DNA from: Nocardia sienata NBRC 100364
Lineage (GTDB): Bacteria; Actinomycetota; Actinomycetes; Mycobacteriales; Mycobacteriaceae
Direction of reading: 5' to 3'
Assembly: GCF_001613205.1 (NCBI RefSeq)
Contig: NZ_BDBX01000027.1
Span: 19,045-83,044 of the forward strand
Length of the DNA: 64,000 nt
Part shown: positions 18,594 through 27,449 of the stretch, in pieces
Numbering within the stretch: position 1 is the first letter of the stretch
How the letters are laid out: each line of letters starts with the position of its first letter
Translations under genes and position numbers: made by a program
Notes under the pieces: model-generated
What the model saw: the letters and a program-made list of their open reading frames with translations, nothing else
What the model was told of the DNA's origin: nothing
Database searches by the model: none

Positions 18594-19304
18594 ATGACAC
18601 GGGGGACGATTCACGCGGTCACCGCTCTGTGCGCCGCCTTTCTGCTACTGGCTTCGGGTACCGGGTGCGCGGCGGTCACCGGACAGCGGCCCGCACCGGG
18701 CAGTCCGGGACGGGCGCAACTCGAACAGTTGCTCGGCGCGGTCCGGGTGGTGCCGCAACGCCCACATCCGGGCGGATACGAACGCGGCTGCGGGGCCGGG
18801 CAGGGGTGCGTTTTCGGCCCCGCCTGGTCCGACGATCACGACGGCCCCGGCGGCCGGGACGGCTGCGATACCCGCAACAATGTGCTCGCGCGCCAGCTCA
18901 CCGGAGTCGGCTACCGGCCCGGCAGTCACCGGTGCGTCGTGCAGTCGGGCACGCTGGCCGACCCCTACACCGGTGCCCTCATCGTGTTCGGCAAGGAGAA
19001 CGCCCGGCGGATACCGATCGACCACATCTACCCGCTGGCCGCGGCCTGGGATCTCGGGGCGGCCGGGTGGCCGGCCGCGCAGCGGATCCGGTTCGCCAAC
19101 GATGTCGATTACAACCTGCAGGCCACCGACGACGCCGCCAATACCGACAAGAGCGACAGCACACCCGCGGACTGGCTACCGCCGTCCCGGGCCGGGCACT
19201 GCTACTACGCGGGCCGCTACCTCACGGTCGCGCTGCGCTACGGGCTTCCGATCACCGCCGCCGATCACTCGGCGCTGCGCCGGGTCGCGGCGACCTGCGG
19301 ATGA
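18594..19304 (+). CDS. Secreted HNH-like nuclease lipoprotein (DUF1524 type)
   Basis: A 236-aa protein with an N-terminal signal segment ending in a lipobox-like LLASGTGC, so it is probably exported and lipid-anchored. The C-terminal half has the DUF1524/GmrSD-like HNH signature: IDHIYPLAAAWDLGA (H-x-x-P), then an Asn-rich NDVDYNLQATDDAANTDKSD and the conserved W-x-P. Four to six cysteines suggest disulphides outside the cell. The likely role is nucleic-acid degradation at the cell surface. A GTG at 18591 is an equally possible start. Confidence 0.75.
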   Translation: MTRGTIHAVTALCAAFLLLASGTGCAAVTGQRPAPGSPGRAQLEQLLGAVRVVPQRPHPGGYERGCGAGQGCVFGPAWSDDHDGPGGRDGCDTRNNVLARQLTGVGYRPGSHRCVVQSGTLADPYTGALIVFGKENARRIPIDHIYPLAAAWDLGAAGWPAAQRIRFANDVDYNLQATDDAANTDKSDSTPADWLPPSRAGHCYYAGRYLTVALRYGLPITAADHSALRRVAATCG

Positions 19305-19313
19305 TCACCCCGC

Positions 19314-20129
19314 CTACACGCCCGTGGCCACCGGCCGCTTCGGATCGTGTGCCCACTGCGACCAGGAGCCCGGATAGAGCGCGGCCTGTACTCCCACCAC
19401 GGCCAGCGCCGCGATCGCGTGCGCGGCCGTGACGCCCGAACCGCAGTACACCGCGACCGGGGCCTCCCCGATTTCACCGAACCGCTCGCGCAGCAGGTCT
19501 TCGGGAAGAAAACAGCCGTCCTGATCCAGATTCTCGCTACTCGGCGCGCTGATCGCGCCGGGTATGTGCCCGGCTCGGGGATCGAGGTGTTCCTGTTCGC
19601 CGCGGTAGCGCTCGGCCGCGCGGGCATCCAGCAGGACCCCCTCCCAGCGGGCGACCGCGTCGGCGTCTATCACCGGCAGCCGGCCCGGTCGCAATTCGAT
19701 ATCCCCGGGCGCCGGATCGGGTTCCACCCCGGTGGCCAGTTCGCCGCCGGACCGGGTCCAGGCCGGGAGCCCGCCGTCCAGGATCCGTACATCGGCGATA
19801 CCCGCCCAGCGCAGCAACCACCACGCCCGCGCCGCGGACATCCCGCCGATCGCGTCGTAGACCACCACGGGATCGCCTGTGCACAGACCCCAGCTGCGGG
19901 CGCATTTCTGCAGCCGGCCCGGGTCCGGGAGCGGATGCCGACCGTGGGCGGGTGAGGGCAGGGCGGCGAGTTCGGTATCCAGGTCGACGAACACCGCTCC
20001 GGGTATATGACCGTTCTGATAATGCTGCGGCCCGTCGGGATCGCCGAGTTGCCAGCGCACATCCAGCAGGCGCAGATCCTTCTCTGTCGATTCCCGGAGT
20101 TCTTCAGCCGAGATCAATACCGCGTTCAA
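19314..20129 (-). CDS. Sulfurtransferase (tandem rhodanese, thiosulfate/mercaptopyruvate type)
   Basis: A 271-aa protein with two rhodanese domains. The first (LLDVRWQLGDPDG) is inactive; the second carries the catalytic cysteine in VAVYCGSGVTAAHAI. It transfers sulfane sulfur to cyanide or thiol acceptors. I place the start at TTG 20129, because GAGGAG lies about 6 bases upstream and the protein then begins with the usual VLIS strand; a GTG at 20198 is less likely. It follows bkdC by 101 bases on the same strand. Confidence 0.85.
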   Translation of the reverse strand: MNAVLISAEELRESTEKDLRLLDVRWQLGDPDGPQHYQNGHIPGAVFVDLDTELAALPSPAHGRHPLPDPGRLQKCARSWGLCTGDPVVVYDAIGGMSAARAWWLLRWAGIADVRILDGGLPAWTRSGGELATGVEPDPAPGDIELRPGRLPVIDADAVARWEGVLLDARAAERYRGEQEHLDPRAGHIPGAISAPSSENLDQDGCFLPEDLLRERFGEIGEAPVAVYCGSGVTAAHAIAALAVVGVQAALYPGSWSQWAHDPKRPVATGV

Positions 20130-20230
20130 CGCAGCTCCTCGTCCAAGGGTCTGGAACAGATTTCGCCACGGTACGCGCGGGCGGTCCGCGAAGTCCACGC
20201 ATACGCCGATATTCGCGGCGAAATCCGGTG

Positions 20231-21682
20231 TCAGATCCGGGCGAGCAGGGTCAGCGGATCCTCCAGCAGGCCGGCAACGGTTACCAGGAAGCGGGCCGCC
20301 GCCTCACCGTCGATCATCCGATGATCGAAACTCAGCGTCAGTGTCGCCACCGAGCGGATCGTCAATTCGTCGCGGAAGACCCACGGTCGTTTCACCACCG
20401 ACCCCAGACACAGGATCGCGGCCTCCCCTGGATTGACCAGCGGAGTACCGGATTCCACGCCGAATACGCCGACATTGGAGATGGTGAAGGTGCCACCGCG
20501 CAGATCGGCCGGCCCCGCCCGGCCGTCGCGCGCGGTCCGGGCCAGCCACCCGATTTCACGGCACAGCTCCCGCAGGCTCAGGGTCTGGGCGTCCTTGATA
20601 TTGGGCACCAGCAGCCCGCGCGGGGCGGCCACCGCGATACCCAGATTGACGTAGTGCCGCGTGACGATCTCCGCGTTCGCCTCGTCCCAGAAGGTGTTGA
20701 GCACGGGGAATTCGGCCAGCGCGGCGAGTACCGATTTCGCCACCAGCGCGAGCAGGGTCGGGGTGATTCCTTCGAAGGATCGGGTGGCGCGCAGATGTTC
20801 CAGCAGTTCTAGCGAGGCCGTGACGTCCACGGTGATCGAGGTGTCGGCCTGGGGGATCGTGCGCGCACTGGTCACCATGGCTTCCGCGGTCCGCTTGCGG
20901 ACCCCGGCGATCGGCGTGCGCTCCTCCCGGACCGACCCGGCGGCCCGTTGCCCGGCGGTCGCTACCTCGTCACCGGTCCCGCGCTCGCGTGTATCGGGTT
21001 CGGAAACCGGTACCGCGCCACGGACGTCCGCGACGGTGACAGCCCCGTCCGGTCCGGAACCGGCCACGTACCACAGGTCTATGCCCAGCTCCCGGGCCAG
21101 TTTGCGGGCTCCCGGAGTCGCGGCCACCCGTTGCGATTCGGCCGTGCCTGCGCGTACGGGTTCACCACCGCGTGCCGGCGGCTCCGCCACCGTCCGGGCC
21201 GCCGCGCCGGGTGATCCACCGATGACGCCGCTCTCGTAGGACATCCCGTTACCCCCGGATGCCTCCGTAGGCGGTGCCGCCGCACCGCCGGAGCGCTGCC
21301 CACCGCGCCGCCGCGAGGGACGCTCTTCCGACGGCCCGTAACCGACCAGCACCGAGGGGCGCCCCTCGGCACCCGATTCCGCTGCGGCCGTGCGTATCCG
21401 GAGTAGCGGCGCACCGACGTCGATGGTTTCGCCGGGTTCGGCGAGCAGTTCCACGACGGTCCCCGCGAATGGGGACGGTAACGCGACCACCGCTTTCGCG
21501 GTCTCGACCTCGGCGATGGTCTGGTTCAACGTGATTTCGTCGCCCACCGCCACCGTCCAGTTCTGGAATTCGGCATCGGTGAGTCCTTCGCCGAGATCCG
21601 GGAGACGGAACTCCAGGATCTCGCCGGTATCTGCGGCACGACCTTCGTCGGCGCGGGCGTCGTCGTCCACGGTTTCGGGCAC
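20231..21682 (-). CDS. bkdC: Branched-chain 2-oxoacid dehydrogenase E2 (dihydrolipoyl acyltransferase)
   Basis: A 483-aa E2 protein. One lipoyl domain at the N-terminus carries the lipoylated lysine in VETAKAVVALPS. A Pro/Ala/Gly-rich linker and a peripheral subunit-binding domain (about 165-200, ATPGARKLARELGIDLW) follow, then the catalytic acyltransferase domain with SFDHRMIDGEAAARFL, whose histidine and aspartate are catalytic. It passes the acyl group from E1 to CoA. It is the last of three bkd genes. The E3 subunit is not in this window. Confidence 0.93.
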   Translation of the reverse strand: MPETVDDDARADEGRAADTGEILEFRLPDLGEGLTDAEFQNWTVAVGDEITLNQTIAEVETAKAVVALPSPFAGTVVELLAEPGETIDVGAPLLRIRTAAAESGAEGRPSVLVGYGPSEERPSRRRGGQRSGGAAAPPTEASGGNGMSYESGVIGGSPGAAARTVAEPPARGGEPVRAGTAESQRVAATPGARKLARELGIDLWYVAGSGPDGAVTVADVRGAVPVSEPDTRERGTGDEVATAGQRAAGSVREERTPIAGVRKRTAEAMVTSARTIPQADTSITVDVTASLELLEHLRATRSFEGITPTLLALVAKSVLAALAEFPVLNTFWDEANAEIVTRHYVNLGIAVAAPRGLLVPNIKDAQTLSLRELCREIGWLARTARDGRAGPADLRGGTFTISNVGVFGVESGTPLVNPGEAAILCLGSVVKRPWVFRDELTIRSVATLTLSFDHRMIDGEAAARFLVTVAGLLEDPLTLLARI

Positions 21683-21712
21683 CTCCGGCTGGCATCAGGG
21701 CGGGATCACACT

Positions 21713-22687
21713 TCAGGCGGCAAGCGTTCGATCGACCGCCTCCAGGATCCGATCCGGGTCGGGCAGATGATGCTTCTCGAGCTTAGCCGGAGGGTAGGGG
21801 ATATCGAACCCGGCGACCCGCAGTACCGGCGCCTCGAGCCGGTAGAAGCACCGCTCGGTGATCCGGGCGGCGATCTCGGCGCCGACACCGCCGGTGCGCG
21901 ACGCTTCGTGCACCACGATGAGCCGGCCCGTCCGGTCCACCGACTCGGCGACGGTGTCCACGTCCAGCGGTGCCAGGCTCCGCAGATCCACGACCTCCAG
22001 CGAGATCCCTTCCTCGGCGCCCGCCTTCGCGGCGGCCAGCGCGGTGGCGACAGTGCCGCCGTAGGCGACCACGGTGGCATCGGTCCCGCGCACGCACACC
22101 CGGGCCCGGTCCAGCGGCAGGTCGGGTTCGGCGGCCGGATCGAACTCGGCCTTGTCCCAGTACCGGCGCTTGGGTTCGAAGAAGATCACCGGGTCGTCCA
22201 GGGCGATCGCCTGCCGGATCATGGTGAAGGCGTCGGCCGGATTACTCGGTGCCACCACCCGCAACCCCGCGGTGTGCGCGAAATACGCCTCAGGTGATTC
22301 CGAATGATGCTCGACCGAGCCGATGCCGCCCCCGAACGGGATGCGGATGGTCAACGGCGCCCGCACCGCGCCCCGGGTCCGGTAGTGGATCTTGGCGACC
22401 TGGGAGACGATCTGGTCGAACGCCGGATACACGAACCCGTCGAACTGGATCTCGCACACCGGCCGGTAGCCGCGCAGCGCCATCCCGAACGCGGTACCGA
22501 TGATCCCCGACTCCGCCAGCGGGGTATCGATCACGCGACGTTCACCGAAATCCTTCTGCAGCGCGTCGGTGACCCGGAAAACCCCACCGAGGCGGCCGAT
22601 GTCCTCGCCCATCAGCACCACTTTCGGATCGTCCTCGAGCGCGCTGCGCAGCCCGGCGTTGAGCGCCGCGGCGAAGGTGGTGATCAT
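21713..22687 (-). CDS. bkdB: Branched-chain 2-oxoacid dehydrogenase E1 beta
   Basis: A 324-aa transketolase-like subunit. The N-terminal VVLMGEDIGRLGGVFRVTD carries the conserved glutamate that contacts thiamine diphosphate, followed by DTPLAESGIIGTAFGMALRG and the C-terminal transketolase domain. It forms the E1 heterotetramer with BkdA. The ATG at 22687 overlaps the bkdA stop as ATGA; the upstream frame extension lies inside bkdA and is ignored. Confidence 0.94.
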   Translation of the reverse strand: MITTFAAALNAGLRSALEDDPKVVLMGEDIGRLGGVFRVTDALQKDFGERRVIDTPLAESGIIGTAFGMALRGYRPVCEIQFDGFVYPAFDQIVSQVAKIHYRTRGAVRAPLTIRIPFGGGIGSVEHHSESPEAYFAHTAGLRVVAPSNPADAFTMIRQAIALDDPVIFFEPKRRYWDKAEFDPAAEPDLPLDRARVCVRGTDATVVAYGGTVATALAAAKAGAEEGISLEVVDLRSLAPLDVDTVAESVDRTGRLIVVHEASRTGGVGAEIAARITERCFYRLEAPVLRVAGFDIPYPPAKLEKHHLPDPDRILEAVDRTLAA

Positions 22688-23814
22688 GAGCGGACTCCTT
22701 CCTCGCGCGAAGTGGGCGCGACGGTGACGAGCGCCCCGGCCGGGTCGTCGGCCAGGTAGGCGAGATAGTCCCGGCGCTGCTCGTCGAGGCCCCGGTGCCC
22801 GGTCGCGTAGACGTGCTCGAAGAGTTCCGCCGGCTCGGGGTCGGCCATGGTGAGGGTCTCGGTGCGCATCTGGTGGGCGACCTCGTCGGCGCGTTCCTGC
22901 ACTCGGTGCCGGGTCTCGGCGTCGAGCAGGCCTTCGCGTTCCAGCAGCAGTCGCATCCGCAGGATGGGGTCGCGCCGCGCCCACTCCTCGGTCTCGGCCG
23001 CGGTGCGGTAGCGGGTGGGGTCGTCGGCGGTCGTATGCGGACCCATGCGGTAGGTGATCGCCTCGACGAACGAGGGGCCGCCTCCGCTGCGGGCGCGGGC
23101 GACCGCCTGCCTGGTGACAGCCAGGACGGCCAGCACATCGTTGCCGTCCACCCGGATCGCGGGGATGCCGTAACCGATCGCGCGCTGGGCGATCGGTGTC
23201 GCGCTCTGCAACTGCACCGGCTCACTGATCGCCCAGTGATTGTTCTGGCAGAAGAACACCACCGGCGCGCTCCAGCTCGCGGCGAAGGTCAGTGCTTCGG
23301 CGATATCCCCTTGGCTGGTGGCGCCGTCGCCGAAGTACGTGACGGTCGCGATCTCGGCGCCGTCGAGGTGGGCCGCATAGGCATAACCGGTGGCGTGCAA
23401 CGCCTGGGCGCCGACCACGATCGCCGGGTTGGCCATATTGGCCACCGCCGGATCCCCGGCGGAATGCGAGACGCCCCGCCACATCGCGGTCATGGCACTC
23501 GGCCGCACACCGCGGCAATAAGCGACGGCGCTCTCCCGATAGCTACCGAACACATAGTCGTCGGGGTGCAGTGCGTGGGCCGACCCCACCTGGGCCGCCT
23601 CCTGGCCCTGGCACGGCGCCCAGAGGCCGAGTTGACCCTGCCGGGCCAGCGCGACGGCCTCGGTATCGATCCGCCGGGTGACCACCAGGTCTTCATAGAG
23701 CCGACGCAGTTCACCGGGTCCGATATCGGCGACCAGGGCCTGATATTCGGGATGGTGCACCCGAGCGCCGTCGGGCTGGATCAACTGCACCGGATACTCG
23801 GTTGTGCCGGGCAT
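22684..23814 (-). CDS. bkdA: Branched-chain 2-oxoacid dehydrogenase E1 alpha
   Basis: A 376-aa thiamine-diphosphate enzyme subunit. The cofactor motif is clear: GDGATSQGDIAEALTFAASW to NN in FFCQNNHWAISEP. The phosphorylation-loop region YRMGPHTTADDPTRYR is also present. With E1 beta it decarboxylates the 2-oxoacids of valine, leucine and isoleucine. It is the first bkd gene and is divergent from an AsnC-type regulator gene 144 bases away. Confidence 0.95.
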   Translation of the reverse strand: MPGTTEYPVQLIQPDGARVHHPEYQALVADIGPGELRRLYEDLVVTRRIDTEAVALARQGQLGLWAPCQGQEAAQVGSAHALHPDDYVFGSYRESAVAYCRGVRPSAMTAMWRGVSHSAGDPAVANMANPAIVVGAQALHATGYAYAAHLDGAEIATVTYFGDGATSQGDIAEALTFAASWSAPVVFFCQNNHWAISEPVQLQSATPIAQRAIGYGIPAIRVDGNDVLAVLAVTRQAVARARSGGGPSFVEAITYRMGPHTTADDPTRYRTAAETEEWARRDPILRMRLLLEREGLLDAETRHRVQERADEVAHQMRTETLTMADPEPAELFEHVYATGHRGLDEQRRDYLAYLADDPAGALVTVAPTSREEGVRS

Positions 23815-23841
23815 CGGCCTCGCCTCCTCACGCGGGTCACG

Positions 23842-23882
23842 CGCTTATGTGGCCTGTAACACATAGCATCCACGATTAAGCG
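23842..23882. promoter_or_regulatory. CGCTTA/TAAGCG inverted boxes in the bkdA-asnC gap
   Basis: CGCTTA at 23842-23847 and TAAGCG at 23877-23882 are inverted copies 29 bases apart. A third copy, with the longer shared word GATTAAGCGA, lies after the regulator gene at 24475-24484. They may be binding boxes for the AsnC-type protein. Confidence 0.4.
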
Positions 23883-23945
23883 ATCTGCGCAAGCCTTGAT
23901 CCGACAACTGATCAGAATGCACGGTTTTACCGCCACGAATCCTGT

Positions 23946-23951
23946 CATACT
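23946..23951 (+). promoter_or_regulatory. -10 box of the AsnC-type gene, probably leaderless
   Basis: CATACT ends 7 bases before the ATG at 23959, which places the transcription start at or very near the start codon. No ribosome-binding site is present. Confidence 0.5.
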
Positions 23952-23958
23952 GCGTCAT

Positions 23959-24480
23959 ATGACCAGTCCGGAGACTTCCGATGCGGTGGTCGACGCCACC
24001 GATGCGCGCCTGTTGCTCGAATTGATCGCCAACCCCCGGGCCACCGGTGTCGAACTGGCCGCCCGGCTCGGACTGTCCCGTAACACCGTGCAGGCGCGGC
24101 TCACCCGCTGGGAAGCCACCGGCGTGCTGGGCAGCTTCGAACGCCGGGTCGAGTTGCGGGCGCTGGGCTACCGGCTGTCGGCCTTCGTCGCAGTGGTGGT
24201 GGACCAGCACCGGCTGGAAGCGGTGGTCGGCGAGCTGGCCGGGATCCCGGAGGTGACCGAGGTGTGCGGTATGACCGGCCCCACCGACCTCACAGTTCGG
24301 GTGGTGGCTCGCGACGCCGACGACCTCTACCGGATCACCGGGCAGATTCTGAAGATTCCCGGGGTCGTCCGCACGAATATGGCGCTGGTGATGCAGGAAT
24401 CGGTGGGACCGCGTACCGCGCCGCTGTTGCGCCGGCTCGCCGAGCAGTCACGCCCGGCCGACGGGCGCCGATCCGATTAA
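23959..24480 (+). CDS. Lrp/AsnC-family regulator, probable regulator of bkdABC
   Basis: A 173-aa protein with an N-terminal AsnC-type helix-turn-helix (ARLLLELIANPRATGVELAA, then LGLSRNTVQARLTRWE) and a C-terminal RAM ligand-binding domain ending with the GMTGPTDLTVRVVARDADDL pattern. Proteins of this kind sense amino acids. It is divergent from bkdA, the usual arrangement for BkdR; control of the bkd genes is inferred from that. ATG 23959 is preferred over upstream frame starts because it sits just after a -10 box. Confidence 0.88.
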   Translation: MTSPETSDAVVDATDARLLLELIANPRATGVELAARLGLSRNTVQARLTRWEATGVLGSFERRVELRALGYRLSAFVAVVVDQHRLEAVVGELAGIPEVTEVCGMTGPTDLTVRVVARDADDLYRITGQILKIPGVVRTNMALVMQESVGPRTAPLLRRLAEQSRPADGRRSD

Positions 24481-24504
24481 GCGACATATATGGGTAAATG
24501 TCGC
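24481..24504 (+). promoter_or_regulatory. Palindrome between the AsnC-type gene and the SDR gene
   Basis: GCGACAT (24481-24487) and ATGTCGC (24498-24504) form a perfect 7-bp inverted repeat with a 10-base spacer. It starts right after the asnC-type stop and ends 22 bases before the SDR start, so it could be an SDR operator or a weak terminator. Confidence 0.4.
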
Positions 24505-24526
24505 ATGTAACCGCTAAGGTGCCGGC

Positions 24527-25369
24527 ATGGAGCTATCAGGCACAGTAGCGGACACCTTCTCCGGCCGGACCGCAGTCGTCACCGGCGGCGGATCCGGTAT
24601 AGGCGCGGCACTGGCACGACGGCTGGCCGACCACGGGGCCCGAGTCGTCGTGGCGGATCTCGATCCGGTCACCGCGCAACAGGTGGCCGGAGAGATCGGC
24701 GACAGCGCCGTCGCCGCCGATGGGGACGCCGCCGATCCCACGGTGATCCAGCGGCTGATCGATACCGCGGAATCCGCCTTCGGCCCCGTGGACCTGTACT
24801 TCGCCAATGCCGGGATCGGCGGCGGTGCCGGGCTGGACAGCACCGACGCGCAGTGGGCGGCCGCACTGGAGATCAACACCATGGCCCATATCCGAGCCGC
24901 CCGCCTGCTCGTCCCCGGCTGGCTGGCGCGCGGTACGGGCTATTTCGTGAGCACCGCTTCGGCGGCCGGACTGCTCACCCAGCTGGGTTCCGCGCCGTAC
25001 TCGGTGTCCAAGCACGCCGCGGTGGGTTTCGCGGAATGGCTGTCGATCACCTACGGCGACAAAGGCGTTCGGGTCAGCTGCGTCTGCCCGATGGGCGTGG
25101 ACACGGCGCTGCTGCGCGAGGGAATGATCCCGCCGGACAACGAGGCCGCCGGGCGGCTGGCCATCAACGCCGTGAAATCCGCGGGAGCGGTGCTCACTCC
25201 GGAAGAAGTCGCCGATACGGTGCTGGCCGGAGTGGCGGCCGGACAGTTCCTGATCCTGCCGCATCCGGAAGTGCTGACGATGTACCAGCACAAGGGTTCG
25301 GACTACGACCGCTGGATCCGCGGTATGCGCCGCTTCCAGCACGCGCTGGAGAACCCCGGCTCCCAGTAG
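24527..25369 (+). CDS. Short-chain dehydrogenase/reductase
   Basis: A 280-aa Rossmann-fold oxidoreductase. The cofactor motif is VVTGGGSGIGAALA; the acidic residue in VVADLDP suggests NAD preference. NAG in YFANAGIGG, the catalytic serine in FVSTASAAG and Y-x3-K in YSVSKHAAVG are all present. The substrate is unknown. It is followed by a terminator hairpin, then a TetR gene on the same strand that may or may not control it. Confidence 0.88.
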   Translation: MELSGTVADTFSGRTAVVTGGGSGIGAALARRLADHGARVVVADLDPVTAQQVAGEIGDSAVAADGDAADPTVIQRLIDTAESAFGPVDLYFANAGIGGGAGLDSTDAQWAAALEINTMAHIRAARLLVPGWLARGTGYFVSTASAAGLLTQLGSAPYSVSKHAAVGFAEWLSITYGDKGVRVSCVCPMGVDTALLREGMIPPDNEAAGRLAINAVKSAGAVLTPEEVADTVLAGVAAGQFLILPHPEVLTMYQHKGSDYDRWIRGMRRFQHALENPGSQ

Positions 25370-25427
25370 CGCCACCCGAGCACGCCGGGCCGACGGTGCC
25401 GCCCGGCCCGAGGTCCCGCCCGGCCGA

Positions 25428-25457
25428 CGTATCGGGCGGCCGGACCCGCCCGATACG
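25428..25457 (+). terminator. Terminator hairpin after the SDR gene
   Basis: Perfect 12-bp inverted repeat (25428-25439 with 25446-25457) with a 6-base loop, 58 bases after the SDR stop and 39 bases before the TetR start. Confidence 0.6.
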
Positions 25458-25496
25458 GCCTGTCACAGGTGGTGATCGCGCGGGAGTCGCCGTGAA

Positions 25497-26231
25497 ATGC
25501 CGGGTTACCATAACTCGGTGAACGGGCCCGGTGAGGTGGACACGGCGGCGCGAATCCTCGATTCCGTGGTCGAGATCATCGAAGCCGACGGCTACGACGC
25601 GGTGCAGTTGCGCACAGTGGCCAAACGGGCCCGGGTCTCACTCACCACGATCTACGGCCTCTACAGCAGTCGCGACGAGCTGATCGTGGCCGCGGTGGCG
25701 GCGTGGATGGCCACCCATTCCTACGACGAACTGGCTCTGCATCCGCGGGAGGAGCCGCTGGCCGACGGGTTGATGCGCTTGATCCGGCAAGTGTTCCAGC
25801 CGTGGGAGCAGAGTCCGCGCATGGCACTGGCCTTCTTCCGCGCCCGCGCCACCGCGGGTGGGCACCGGCTGGACCGCCAGGGCTTCGAGGCCGTCCTGCC
25901 CGCCGCCGCGCATCTACTGGCCGGGCTGGACCGCGACTACGTCACCGATATCGCGCTGGTCATGATCAATCTGTGCTACGCGATGGTCGGCCGGCTGGTC
26001 GACGGCACGGCCGACGTCCCCACCATCCTGTCCTCGCTGGAACGCGTGATGCATCGTTTGACCAGCGACAACACCCAACTGGCGACACAGCGACCGGCGA
26101 CGGCGGCGCAATCGGGCGCACCGACCCTGGATTTCTCGCTGTTCTCGCTGTTCGGTCCCGGTGTCGGCGAGCCGTACGGTTCCGGCGCCGACAGCGGCGG
26201 ACTCCCCGGTGCCGGACGGCCCACCCGGTAG
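25497..26231 (+). CDS. TetR-family transcriptional regulator
   Basis: A 244-aa regulator. The N-terminal helix-turn-helix is in LRTVAKRARVSLTTIYGLYSSRDELI. The ligand-binding C-terminal domain ends near residue 195, and a Gly/Pro/Ser-rich tail follows. The ATG at 25497 has CGGGAG about 10 bases upstream; a GTG at 25518 is an alternative. Ligand and target are not known; the flanking SDR is the nearest candidate. Confidence 0.85.
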   Translation: MPGYHNSVNGPGEVDTAARILDSVVEIIEADGYDAVQLRTVAKRARVSLTTIYGLYSSRDELIVAAVAAWMATHSYDELALHPREEPLADGLMRLIRQVFQPWEQSPRMALAFFRARATAGGHRLDRQGFEAVLPAAAHLLAGLDRDYVTDIALVMINLCYAMVGRLVDGTADVPTILSSLERVMHRLTSDNTQLATQRPATAAQSGAPTLDFSLFSLFGPGVGEPYGSGADSGGLPGAGRPTR

Positions 26232-26270
26232 CCGGCGCCGGCGCATGTGCTGCGACACCACCCGCGCGAC

Positions 26271-26320
26271 GGGTGGTTGACGCCCGCCCGGCACTGGGTG
26301 GTTGACGCTCGCCCGGCCCT
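26271..26320 (+). repeat. Two-copy 25-bp tandem repeat
   Basis: Units at 26271-26295 and 26296-26320 both begin GGGTGGTTGACGC and differ at two positions. The pair lies between the TetR stop and the end of the convergent 191-aa gene. No function is evident. Confidence 0.75.
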
Positions 26321-26343
26321 GAAGACCGGTCGCGCGGCCCTCG

Positions 26344-26919
26344 CTACCGCCGGCCGAGGTCCGCCCACAGCGTCTCGGCGGCCGACTGCGGTCCGGGTGC
26401 CACCCCGGCCGCATCCGATGCCACTCGTTTGAACGCCTGTCCCGCCAGGCTCACCCGATGAGTGCTCACCAGCGCGAACCGGTCCCCGAATTCGACCACC
26501 GGGGCGCGTCCCCACAGGTAGGTCTGCCGGGGCAAAGGATCTCGCCGTGCCAGGGACTCGTCGCGGAACCGGTCCGTGGCCAGGTACATATCCGCGGCCA
26601 CGGCGAGGACGTCGAGTTCGGCGGACCATCCCGCACGGGTCGGCACCGCACCGAGTTCGATCGCCTTCGCGCCCAGGATGTCCAACGCCCGGGTATCGCC
26701 GGGGTCCGGTAAGAGCACAACGGTCTCGCAACCCGCCGCGGTTCGATCGAATATCCAACCGCCCAGGCAGTCCACCGCGTCGGCGACGGTGGGCGCCACG
26801 ATCGCGGCACGATTGCGGATCGACCGGCGCCCGGGATTGTCCGCCCAGCGGGCGGCCGAGCGAGTGGAATCGGCTCCGAAGTCGCCGGAAACAGCGAATC
26901 GCACTGCCATATCTGCCAT
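26344..26919 (-). CDS. Hypothetical protein, 191 aa
   Basis: A soluble-looking protein beginning MADMAVRFAVSGDFG. A beta/alpha pattern (AAIVAPTVADAVDCLGGWIF; CETVVLLPDPGDTRALDILG) suggests a small Rossmann-like or nucleoside-binding fold, but I recognise no family. Codon use is normal. The start may instead be the ATG at 26910. Its function cannot be inferred. Confidence 0.6.
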   Translation of the reverse strand: MADMAVRFAVSGDFGADSTRSAARWADNPGRRSIRNRAAIVAPTVADAVDCLGGWIFDRTAAGCETVVLLPDPGDTRALDILGAKAIELGAVPTRAGWSAELDVLAVAADMYLATDRFRDESLARRDPLPRQTYLWGRAPVVEFGDRFALVSTHRVSLAGQAFKRVASDAAGVAPGPQSAAETLWADLGRR

Positions 26920-27449
26920 TCCGTTCTATCGAACTACACCGTCGGCTCCCGCGTTCCGCGCGCAGGCGGACACCACGGGCATACCGAAAGAGGTCCCGTT
27001 CGCGCGCACCGGAGAACACCGGTCGCGGCCCGGGGAAGTGCGGTCGGCCGGATCCGCCGGCCGTCGCCGGGCACCGGCCGGATCCGCCGCGGCGACCTGT
27101 CGCCACCGGAATTCCCGACACCCGCTCGACCACCGATGACTACCTGCACAGGCCTGCCCTTCCGTGCGATCGAGGAGACACCTCGACCACCCTGCCGCGC
27201 TGCTCTCGCATCTCCTGGGCAGCGCGGCGCGGCACGACAGTAACACGGTTATCGCCTGCTCGAGACCGGATCCGGCAGTCCCGCCGCAGAACCGTACGCA
27301 CCCGCACGCCCGCCCCGGCAGGGGTTCGGCGGAACACAGGGCAACGCCCTGCGCGCCACACCAGAGGTGACCGCAAGTGCCCGAGGGCAATTCGCGGGCG
27401 GCCCGAAAGAGGTGGTTTCCGGACGCTCCCGGGAGCCGGTTCCCGGCTA
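26920..27449. other. 530-base region without a convincing gene
   Basis: Reading frames here are short, arginine/proline-rich and lack ribosome sites, as expected from non-coding high-GC DNA. It must contain the promoter of the 191-aa gene; nothing else is recognisable. Confidence 0.5.

Noticed and set aside
20231..24480. Reading the bkd genes as a pyruvate dehydrogenase
   Set aside because: The separate E1 alpha/E1 beta subunits, the divergent AsnC-type gene and the resemblance to mycobacterial bkdABC favour the branched-chain complex.
26920..27449. Several 60-150-codon frames in the gap before the 191-aa gene
   Set aside because: Arg/Pro-rich products, no ribosome sites, overlapping one another; typical of high-GC non-coding DNA.
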